Source of the DNA: Bacteroidales bacterium
Lineage (GTDB): Bacteria > Bacteroidota > Bacteroidia > Bacteroidales > UBA10428
DNA: 22,873 nt
Direction: 5' to 3'
NCBI GenBank assembly: GCA_030626465.1
Contig: DAOUOU010000011.1
Coordinates: 1-22,873 of the forward strand
The notes beneath the pieces are model-generated. The model worked only from the letters and a program-made list of their open reading frames with translations, ran no database searches and was not told where the DNA came from. A program made the position numbers and the translations under genes. Below, piece after piece: positions 8,750-15,293 of this stretch. How positions within the stretch are numbered: the stretch's first letter is position 1; every line of letters starts with the position of its first letter.

Positions 8750-8778
8750 CTAAAGTACTTTAGTTCACTTTAAGTACT
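8750..8778. repeat. Palindromic repeats between convergent genes
   Basis: CTAAAGTACTTTAG (8750-8763) is a perfect 14-bp palindrome. AGTACTT (8754-8760) can also pair with AAGTACT (8772-8778), which lies inside the end of thpR. No T-run follows, so a terminator role for the sugar transferase and thpR genes is only possible. Confidence 0.4.
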
Positions 8779-9349
8779 GATTTGTTACAGTATTTTCATC
8801 TAACGGGAAAGATTTAATGACCTCATATACAGGCCCTTCTTTACTCAGAGTGCTCTGAATAAGTTGGAATTCGGATATTGTATGATCTTCCTGAAAGCTT
8901 TTATTGCTTCCCATTAATTCAACAAATTCACTCTTTTCAGCTAAATATTTAATTCTTCCTAATGTAAGGTGAGGAGAAAATTTCTTTTGTTCCATACTGA
9001 AGCCAAGCTTATTCAGAGATTCGTCTATTGATGATTGAATTGCTGAAAGTATTCTATTATCTCTGAATCCAAACCAGATTACGTGTGGCTGACGAATACT
9101 TCCAAAAAACCCCACCCCTGCAGGTTTTAAATGAAAGGATTTATGTTTCTTTGATAGATGAAGTAAGAGTTGATTTATTGAGTTTATAAAAAAGGATTCA
9201 ACATCACCAAGAAATTTCAATGTGATATGAAAATTTTCCGGTTCGACCCATTTTATATTGCTTCCGGATAAATTATTTTGAAGATCGTTTTGAATATCAA
9301 CAATATAGCTGGGATTTGGTATCTTAATTCCGATAAATAATCGAGGCAT
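8765..9349 (-). CDS. thpR: RNA 2',3'-cyclic phosphodiesterase (2H family)
   Basis: ThpR (formerly LigT) is a 2H-phosphoesterase that opens 2',3'-cyclic phosphates on RNA ends and can join 2'-5' RNA junctions in vitro. The 194-residue length is standard. Both HxT signatures are present: His41-x-Thr43 in NFHITLKFLGDV and His127-x-Thr129 in FSPHLTLGRIK. The N-terminus MPRLFIGIKIP matches the family. The stop codon (TGA) lies just beyond a palindromic sequence. The DUF4294 gene ends 30 bp upstream of the start, so the two may share a transcript, although no functional link is obvious. Confidence 0.92.
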   Translation of the reverse strand: MPRLFIGIKIPNPSYIVDIQNDLQNNLSGSNIKWVEPENFHITLKFLGDVESFFINSINQLLLHLSKKHKSFHLKPAGVGFFGSIRQPHVIWFGFRDNRILSAIQSSIDESLNKLGFSMEQKKFSPHLTLGRIKYLAEKSEFVELMGSNKSFQEDHTISEFQLIQSTLSKEGPVYEVIKSFPLDENTVTNQYLK

Positions 9350-9379
9350 TGAGGGAAGGTTGTTAGATTATGCAGAATT

Positions 9380-9979
9380 TCACAACTGACCATTTTCAAT
9401 TAAGATCATGATCTCATTAATGAGCCAATCTTTGCCTTCAGCATCAAATTCGCTCTTGAGATTATGTCCGAATATTCTGGCCAGGGTTTGCCAGAAAAAG
9501 GCACTAAATGTTCCTTTAAAATCCTTTAATAAGGCATAAGATGTTTCACCAATCTCACGATCAAGAAGTTTTAGCAGAATTCTGCCCTGTGTTATAGTCA
9601 GACCTTTCAGATCTTCTTCATATTCATCCATAATTTCTGCTTCAACCTGTTTGATATATTTTTTTTGTTCTTTCTCTGTTTCCAGAGTAAGCAAATGAAC
9701 TGAAACCGAATCATATTTTTCTCGAGCCATTTTAGCCAAAGGGTATACTTTTTTAACATTTCGAACCAAGCGGTAATATCTTCTCCATTCGCGCCGTGTT
9801 TTGAATTTTGGGGTAGGGAAAATAATAACTTCATCAATACTGGATATCAGGAGGGTATCATTATCAATTATCACACCATAAAGTAAGTAGCTATCTTCGA
9901 ACTCAATAGTATCCTGACATCGTATAACAGGAGCAAATATGAAAAAAAATACCACATATAGAAGAGTTTTCTTTGCCAT
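9380..9979 (-). CDS. DUF4294 family exported protein
   Basis: This 199-residue protein has an N-terminal signal sequence: a KK pair, a hydrophobic core LLYVVFFFIFAPVI, then a CQD that could be a cleavage or lipidation point, although the lipobox is poor. The body contains the conserved block REWRRYYRLVRNVKKVYPLA, the helical KEQKKYIKQVEAEIMDEYEE, and LTITQGRILLKLLDREIGET. I recognise these as DUF4294, a Bacteroidota-specific family of unknown function. It is predicted to act in the periplasm or at a membrane surface. It precedes thpR on the same strand. I cannot assign a biochemical activity. Confidence 0.85.
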   Translation of the reverse strand: MAKKTLLYVVFFFIFAPVIRCQDTIEFEDSYLLYGVIIDNDTLLISSIDEVIIFPTPKFKTRREWRRYYRLVRNVKKVYPLAKMAREKYDSVSVHLLTLETEKEQKKYIKQVEAEIMDEYEEDLKGLTITQGRILLKLLDREIGETSYALLKDFKGTFSAFFWQTLARIFGHNLKSEFDAEGKDWLINEIMILIENGQL

Positions 9980-10080
9980 CCTATAAAGTATTGGTGAAAT
10001 ACCATTTGCAATTACTATACCATTTTTTATGCTTCTATTAAACGAAATTAGTGATTAATGGTTTGTATTATAACACACTT

Positions 10081-10110
10081 TTTGTATAAGTTATTTTCTT
10101 CGTATATTTT
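10081..10110 (+). promoter_or_regulatory. Possible promoter of the iron-sulfur fusion gene
   Basis: TTTG (10081-10084) is followed after 18 bp by TATATTTT (10103-10110), a 7-of-8 match to TAnnTTTG. The spacing is slightly short for a Bacteroidota promoter. The predicted leader to the ATG at 10143 is about 25 nt. Confidence 0.4.
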
Positions 10111-10142
10111 AATAACTATAGTTTCAATAAATCAATAAGATT

Positions 10143-10622
10143 ATGAGCAGCGATTATACGGGTAAGAATGATAGAGAATACTCAAACGGGGAAATAACAG
10201 TTTTTTGGAAACCGTCAAAGTGTATTCATGTTGCGACCTGTTACAGAGAACTAATTGATGTATTTAATCCAGCGAAAAGACCCTGGGTTAATATGAATGG
10301 AGCATCTACAGAAGAGATTATAAGAGTTGTAAACCTTTGTCCGACTGATGCACTTACCTTTAGATGGAACAAGGAAAAATCTACTCCTCCTGAAGAAGTA
10401 TCTTCAGAAAAGGAACATGCAAATACTGATAAGGATAAGCCTACCGAGATAAAAATTATGAAAGACGGTCCTTTGGTTGTGAAAGGTAATATTAAGATAA
10501 TTGGATCGGAAGGAGAAGAATTACGACAAATGAAAATGGCCTCATTTTGCAGGTGTGGAAAATCAGGCAAAATGCCTTTTTGCGATGGGACACACAGAAG
10601 AATTGGATTTGAAAGTGAATAG
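10143..10622 (+). CDS. Fused YjdI-type mono-cluster and CDGSH iron-sulfur protein
   Basis: This 159-residue protein joins two iron-sulfur modules. Residues 15-75 match the YjdI/Fer4_19 divergent ferredoxin-like family: Cys27 in KPSKCIHVATC, Cys33, and Cys66 in NLCPTDAL. After a charged, probably flexible linker (about 76-103), residues 105-156 form a CDGSH-type domain with the full 3Cys-1His ligand set: Cys136-x-Cys138, Cys147 and His151 in PFCDGTH. It lacks a signal peptide or membrane helix, so it should be cytoplasmic. The family is linked to redox sensing or electron transfer, but the partner is unknown. The gene is monocistronic. It faces sucC across a 191-bp gap with no evident terminator. 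Confidence 0.9.
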   Translation: MSSDYTGKNDREYSNGEITVFWKPSKCIHVATCYRELIDVFNPAKRPWVNMNGASTEEIIRVVNLCPTDALTFRWNKEKSTPPEEVSSEKEHANTDKDKPTEIKIMKDGPLVVKGNIKIIGSEGEELRQMKMASFCRCGKSGKMPFCDGTHRRIGFESE

Positions 10623-10813
10623 AATATAAGAAGGGTAAGCAATAATGTGTGATTTCCCTGCTCATAGCATTTATTTTGATATTCAGATGAAATAACGAGC
10701 ATTTTCTACTCCTGAATATCCCTCAGTTGATCTGCATAGCAATAAAAAGTATTAAGAACAATAATAACGTGTTACTGATTTTATTATGTGAGGGGCCAGG
10801 CAAACCTGTAAAA

Positions 10814-12004
10814 TTAATTTACTACTTTTTTGACCAACTCTGCTGCTTCCTGTAGTGTAATAGCAGAATAAACCTTCAGACCGGAATCATCAATCAGTTT
10901 TTTGCCTCCTTCGGCGTTGGTACCCTGTAATCGTACAATTACCGGGACATGTATATTGCCAATTTTGTTGTATGCGTCTACTACTCCCTGAGCTACCCTA
11001 TCACAGCGTACAATACCTCCAAAGATATTAATCAATATTGCTTTAACACTTGGATCCTGTAATATTATGCGAAACCCGACTTCAACGGTTTGTGAGCTCG
11101 CAGTGCCACCAACGTCAAGAAAATTTGCTGGTTCCCCTCCTGATAACTTTATGATATCCATGGTAGCCATTGCAAGTCCGGCACCATTAACCATGCACCC
11201 GACATTACCATTGAGTTTAATAAAATTCAATTCGTGTTTTGAAGCTTCCACTTCTGTCGGATCTTCTTCAGCGAGGTCTCGCATTTCATTATATTCAGGA
11301 TGTTTAAACAGAGCGTTGTCATCAAGATTGACTTTTGAATCGGCTGCTATAATGAGATTATCGGATGTTTTCATAACAGGATTGATTTCAAACAGTGAAG
11401 CATCACTTGCAATAAAGGCATCGTACAGCGCATGCACAAATTTTACCATTTCTTTATATGCTTTTCCTGATAATCCCAGATTGAAGGCTATTTTTCTGGC
11501 TTGAAAATTTTGTATTCCTAATCCAGGATCAATCTCTTCCCTGAATAATAGATGGGGAGTTTTTTTTGCTACACTTTCAATGTCCATTCCGCCTTCCTGT
11601 GAATATATTATAATATTCTTACCGGTTGATCTGTCCAATAAAATACTCATATAGTATTCTTCGATGGGGCTTTCTCCCGAATAATAGATGCCTTGTTCGA
11701 TAAGCACCTTATTTACCAGTTTACCTTCCGGACCAGTTTGGTGAGTAACCAGATTCATCCCGATAATTTGCTCTGCATATTTTTCTACTTCAGCAAGTGA
11801 TTTTGCAATCTTAACTCCACCTCCTTTTCCTCTGCCGCCGGCATGAATTTGTGCTTTAACAGCCCAGTTGTTGGTGTGAGTTAATTTTTGTATATTTTCA
11901 GCTGCCTTACGAGCATCTTTGGAACTAAAAACTACAATCCCTTCAGGTATTCGTACGCCATTTTCTTTTAAAATCAGTTTGCCCTGATATTCATGAATAT
12001 TCAT
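10814..12004 (-). CDS. sucC: Succinyl-CoA synthetase (ADP-forming), beta subunit
   Basis: SucC is the ATP-grasp beta subunit of succinyl-CoA ligase, which makes ATP from succinyl-CoA in the citric acid cycle or runs in reverse in reductive pathways. The start at 12002-12004 (MNIHEYQGKLILKENG) matches the family exactly. A longer frame to 12091 adds an unconserved leader and is not used. The 396-residue product has the nucleotide-binding segment VKAQIHAGGRGKGGGVKIAK, LFEINPV, NGAGLAMATMDIIKLSGG and the C-terminal INIFGGIVRCDRVAQGVV. sucD, the alpha subunit, is not beside it on either flank. The gene diverges from the SPOUT methyltransferase gene. Confidence 0.97.
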   Translation of the reverse strand: MNIHEYQGKLILKENGVRIPEGIVVFSSKDARKAAENIQKLTHTNNWAVKAQIHAGGRGKGGGVKIAKSLAEVEKYAEQIIGMNLVTHQTGPEGKLVNKVLIEQGIYYSGESPIEEYYMSILLDRSTGKNIIIYSQEGGMDIESVAKKTPHLLFREEIDPGLGIQNFQARKIAFNLGLSGKAYKEMVKFVHALYDAFIASDASLFEINPVMKTSDNLIIAADSKVNLDDNALFKHPEYNEMRDLAEEDPTEVEASKHELNFIKLNGNVGCMVNGAGLAMATMDIIKLSGGEPANFLDVGGTASSQTVEVGFRIILQDPSVKAILINIFGGIVRCDRVAQGVVDAYNKIGNIHVPVIVRLQGTNAEGGKKLIDDSGLKVYSAITLQEAAELVKKVVN

Positions 12005-12143
12005 TATGACTTTTGTTCCTTGTTGACTACGAAAATATTTATTTTTTTTAGGATGACAAATACGATAGCTTAGATAATAATTTATAATCATTCTTTCATT
12101 ATATTAATATTTTAGTTGTTGCAGTTTACAAATCAGAAGCGAA

Positions 12144-12710
12144 ATGAGAAAATTGCGTAATGAAGAGCTAAACAGACTAAGTGTTGATGAGTTTAAAAAG
12201 ACCAGGAAAATTCCCCTGGTTATCGTGTTAGATAATGTTAGAAGTATGAATAATATCGGTTCTATATTTCGAACTTCTGATGCATTCCTTGTTGAATCTA
12301 TAAAATTATGTGGTATTACGGCAGTTCCTCCGAATAAAGATATTCATAAAACAGCACTGGGGGCAACAGAATCAGTTCATTGGGAATATTATAAAAATAC
12401 AGAGGATGCTATTCGTATCCTTAAGGATCAGGGGTATAAAACAGGCGGTATAGAACAAACTGAGGGTAGTCTTATGCTGAACGATTTTGATTCAATGCCG
12501 GAAGAAAAATACGCACTGGTTTTCGGACACGAAGTACGAGGTATTGGTCAGACTATTATCGATATGTGCGATTTCGTAATAGAAATACCTCAGTTCGGTA
12601 CAAAACACTCATTAAATATTTCGGTTTCTGCAGGAATAGTGATCTGGGAACTGTTTAAAAAAATAAGTAAAAAAAGCGGCCACAAAAGTGAGCCGCTTTT
12701 TACAGACTAA
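12144..12710 (+). CDS. TrmH/SpoU-family RNA 2'-O-methyltransferase
   Basis: This 188-residue SPOUT-class methyltransferase has no separate N-terminal substrate-binding domain. The three family motifs are visible: motif 1 NVRSMNNIGSIFRTSDAF, motif 2 ALVFGHEVRGIG, and motif 3 IEIPQFGTKHSLNISVSAGI, which forms the trefoil-knot SAM site. The substrate is probably a tRNA or rRNA ribose, but the sequence does not fix which. The last codons (KKSGHKSEPLFTD) also encode a strong stem-loop, so the C-terminal tail is shaped by a terminator inside the gene. Its neighbours are sucC (divergent) and a TPR lipoprotein gene (convergent, 15 bp away). Confidence 0.92.
   Translation: MRKLRNEELNRLSVDEFKKTRKIPLVIVLDNVRSMNNIGSIFRTSDAFLVESIKLCGITAVPPNKDIHKTALGATESVHWEYYKNTEDAIRILKDQGYKTGGIEQTEGSLMLNDFDSMPEEKYALVFGHEVRGIGQTIIDMCDFVIEIPQFGTKHSLNISVSAGIVIWELFKKISKKSGHKSEPLFTD
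12669..12701. terminator. Bidirectional intrinsic terminator inside a coding 3' end
   Basis: AAAAAGCGGC (12671-12680) pairs perfectly with GCCGCTTTTT (12692-12701). An inner CAC/GTG pair closes an AAAA loop with one bulged A. There is a T-run after the stem on the plus strand and seven T residues on the minus strand. It can therefore end both the methyltransferase transcript and the facing lipoprotein transcript. It lies before the stop codon of the methyltransferase gene. Confidence 0.9.
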
Positions 12711-12725
12711 TATTATTTGAAGTGT

Positions 12726-14447
12726 TTATTCAACTACACCAACAAAAGTTTCATTAGCAGCATAAGAAAGGAATTCAGCATCTTTTTTAGCATAGGCTTT
12801 TAGCGATGCATCTTTTGCAACTGCTATCTGAAGGTTTTTAAGTACTACTTCATCCTGACTACTGCGTGCTCCGGCAACTGCTTTAAGGTAATATACGATG
12901 GCATCATCAACTTCACCAAGTTCTCCAAGAGTTGCCAGACATTTGTTAACATCATCGTTGAGTAACTGAGCCAAGCCGGCATTAAAAGATGGTTTGTTGC
13001 CAAAGTAATTGACGGCAGCAGTATAGTCTCCCTGCATAATTTTAATTATTCCCAGGTTGTAATTTACTACATCACCAGCACCCATTGCTGAAGTGAAAAG
13101 TTCTTCTGCCTTGGTGATATCTCCCTCAACAAGCGCAATAGCACCAAGATTATTTTTTACGATGTCGTTATCTTTAAGAGCTTGAGCTTCTTCAAATGCT
13201 GTTTTTGCTTCGGCTGTTTTTCCCATCTGCATCAGAACATAACCAACATTATTTTTTGCTCTGAAGGATTGAGGATTGTTTTTGGAAGCAATATTATAAA
13301 TACGAAGTTTCTCAGCATTGTCGTCAGTTAAAGTAGCTGCATAAAGAATTTCTTCTAAATTCAGGGTATCGGGATTAGACTGAGAGAATGCTATAATTTC
13401 TTCATCCGAATAGCCTATATTATCAACATTTACTGCCAATTGTGAACGACGAAGCAATGGAAGTATATCGACTTTTATTTCTTCGAAAGCTTCGGCAATA
13501 TTTTTAATTTCTTTTTCCCTTACAGCAGGATCAGAGTACATGGAAAGGACACGTAAAATAAGTTCTTTATCTTCAATGTCAGATTCTTCCATTAGTTTTT
13601 TAAATCCGTCCCAGTCTTCAGCTGTTTCCATCGTACTTAAGAAACCTTCGACATCATAATCTTCAACTTTCATTTTTTTCAAAGTTCGAGTAAGGTAGCT
13701 TTCTGCAGAAGAACCTCTGTTTCCGGAAAGTTTTTCATTCAAATCGTATTCTCCATCCGGTGATGCATAAGAAGAAATTTTAGCATCTTTAATGATTATG
13801 GTTGAGTCAGTTGAAGCTGTAGAAATTTTATTCTGAAATGCTTTGACTTCCTCTTTTCTTAGTTCAGAATTACGAATGTTGTGCTTATTAATAACATATA
13901 GTAATTCAGCATCGTAAGATTCCGGAACAATCCTTTGGAATTTATCACCATCAAGAATGGTTTTTGCATCATCATTAACAAGTGTTGGAGTAGCAATAAC
14001 GCCATCAGCTATTTTAATACCAGGAATTGGAACAGGGTCTTTGTCCTTAATCTGAGCGCTCATTTCAATAACAAGTTCAGATTTAAGCATCTCTGCACTG
14101 TAAGGGATCTTACCGGTATAACTATAATCACCTCCTGCGTAAGAAATAACTTTATTGTTTGCTTCAACTTTTTCGCCCTGTAACGTAGTTGGTTCAAATT
14201 CAGTTTGTCCACCTTCATATTTTAATACCGGTGTGGCAGTAACAACTGCTTTTTTATTGAAATACTTATCAGGGAAAGTAGTCTTGATGGTTACTTCTAC
14301 TTCACCACCATGGGTTTCGACTGGAGATGGTTGAACATCGTAATCAACGGTGCTGGAGTTTTCGACCATTTTGTTTAAACCTCCACAACTGCTAAGAACG
14401 ACGGCTGCAACACCAAGTGTCAATAGGTTCAGCGTAAGTTTTTTCAT
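12726..14447 (-). CDS. TPR-containing lipoprotein with a degenerate OmpA-like segment
   Basis: This 573-residue protein begins with a lipoprotein signal (MKKLTLNLLTLGVAAVVLSS then Cys21 followed by GG), so it is lipid-anchored in the cell envelope, most likely at the outer membrane. Residues 40-150 look like beta-rich repeats. Residues 216-256 (IIIKDAKISSYASPDGEYDL, then NEKLSGNRGSSAESYL) resemble the peptidoglycan-binding OmpA C-terminal pattern. The usual GHTD is replaced by SYASPDG. The final 200 residues are TPR-like, for example NNVGYVLMQMGKTAEAKTAF and NNLGAIALVEGDITKAEELF. This fits a Bacteroidota surface scaffold or stress-type lipoprotein. I cannot name a function. A possible promoter lies upstream, and the gene ends at a shared terminator. 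Confidence 0.85.
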   Translation of the reverse strand: MKKLTLNLLTLGVAAVVLSSCGGLNKMVENSSTVDYDVQPSPVETHGGEVEVTIKTTFPDKYFNKKAVVTATPVLKYEGGQTEFEPTTLQGEKVEANNKVISYAGGDYSYTGKIPYSAEMLKSELVIEMSAQIKDKDPVPIPGIKIADGVIATPTLVNDDAKTILDGDKFQRIVPESYDAELLYVINKHNIRNSELRKEEVKAFQNKISTASTDSTIIIKDAKISSYASPDGEYDLNEKLSGNRGSSAESYLTRTLKKMKVEDYDVEGFLSTMETAEDWDGFKKLMEESDIEDKELILRVLSMYSDPAVREKEIKNIAEAFEEIKVDILPLLRRSQLAVNVDNIGYSDEEIIAFSQSNPDTLNLEEILYAATLTDDNAEKLRIYNIASKNNPQSFRAKNNVGYVLMQMGKTAEAKTAFEEAQALKDNDIVKNNLGAIALVEGDITKAEELFTSAMGAGDVVNYNLGIIKIMQGDYTAAVNYFGNKPSFNAGLAQLLNDDVNKCLATLGELGEVDDAIVYYLKAVAGARSSQDEVVLKNLQIAVAKDASLKAYAKKDAEFLSYAANETFVGVVE

Positions 14448-14510
14448 GATGTACGAATTATTTAATTTACAATTTTAGTTATGCTGGTTGATAATAAATT
14501 AGCTCTTATA

Positions 14511-14518
14511 CAAACATA
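14511..14518 (-). promoter_or_regulatory. Possible -7 box of the TPR lipoprotein gene
   Basis: On the minus strand this reads TATGTTTG, matching TAnnTTTG, about 64 bp upstream of the ATG at 14447. A -33 TTTG at the proper spacing is not found, so support is partial. Confidence 0.4.
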
Positions 14519-14729
14519 ATAATGTTTTCAATATAAAAAAAATAAACCCTTAAGGAGGTTTAAAATTTCTGCTAAAATAAGAAAAAAACGAAAACTGCTT
14601 AGTTATCAATCAAATAAATTATTAAAAGACATAAACGATAATTTCTGGATGAGGTAATCATTCTACTCGAAAATCAGAGTTAAATATTTGAAAAACAAAG
14701 GATTAAATGGCATTCTTAGGTAATTTTAA

Positions 14730-15218
14730 TCAAATTTGAAGTTTTTTCTTGTATTTTAATTTATCCTTTCTCTTTCCAAGAATATAACCTGATATTAATC
14801 CGATTGCTATAAAAATGAGTACAATATTCATTTCAAATTTTTTTTGAGCCAAAAAAATGAAAATCATACCCGATATACAACCGATTATTGTTCCTAACAA
14901 AGTATAAAGTGATGTGTAGTAAGAAGCATACCGGAGATTATGTGTTTTATGCAAGTGGAGTTCGATCTGATTCCTGGTTTTTTCAAACTTTTTCCTTGTA
15001 TGATATTGATGTAAACACTCAGGCAAATTGTCCAAGAGCTCATTTAACAAGGTGATATTTGATTTACAATCCGGACAAGAGGATGAAAATTCGTATGTTT
15101 TATCTGCCAGAATTGGCAACCTGGCAATATTGTAAAACCGAAAATCAGCAGGAAGAAAATTATCTTTTTTTGCTTCAAGCGACTGATAAAAGTTTTTGAC
15201 CCAATTGCTGTTTTCCAT
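14730..15218 (-). CDS. Small membrane protein with CxxC metal-site-like head
   Basis: This 162-residue protein matches no family I recognise. Residues 1-95 are soluble and contain CPDC (Cys48-x2-Cys51), CLH (Cys68, His70) and a HLHKTH cluster (His88, His90, His93), a set that could bind zinc. Two hydrophobic helices follow at about 100-125 and 129-147, with a small-residue pattern (GTIIGCISGMIF, GLISGYILGKR), and then a very basic tail (KRKDKLKYKKK). This suggests a cytoplasmic metal-binding head on a two-helix membrane hairpin. It lies 75 bp downstream of pnp on the same strand and may be co-transcribed. The ATG at 15216-15218 is the only plausible start. Confidence 0.7.
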   Translation of the reverse strand: MENSNWVKNFYQSLEAKKDNFLPADFRFYNIARLPILADKTYEFSSSCPDCKSNITLLNELLDNLPECLHQYHTRKKFEKTRNQIELHLHKTHNLRYASYYTSLYTLLGTIIGCISGMIFIFLAQKKFEMNIVLIFIAIGLISGYILGKRKDKLKYKKKLQI

Positions 15219-15293
15219 AATTTGTATGGAATAATACTGAAGGCTGTCTTAGCGGTCTTAAAGTCAACTTGAAAGTACTTATGATACAGTCTT

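Noticed and set aside
12005..12091. N-terminal extension of SucC to 12091
   Set aside because: The ATG at 12004 begins exactly with the conserved MNIHEYQ start; the upstream residues show no family similarity.
14551..14558. TAAGGAGG, a perfect Shine-Dalgarno-like sequence on the plus strand
   Set aside because: No start codon with a reasonable reading frame follows, and Bacteroidota genes rarely rely on such sites, so it is probably chance.
14544..14563. Imperfect inverted repeat AAACC...GGTTT in the longest intergenic gap
   Set aside because: A 5-bp stem in AT-rich sequence with no T-run is expected by chance.
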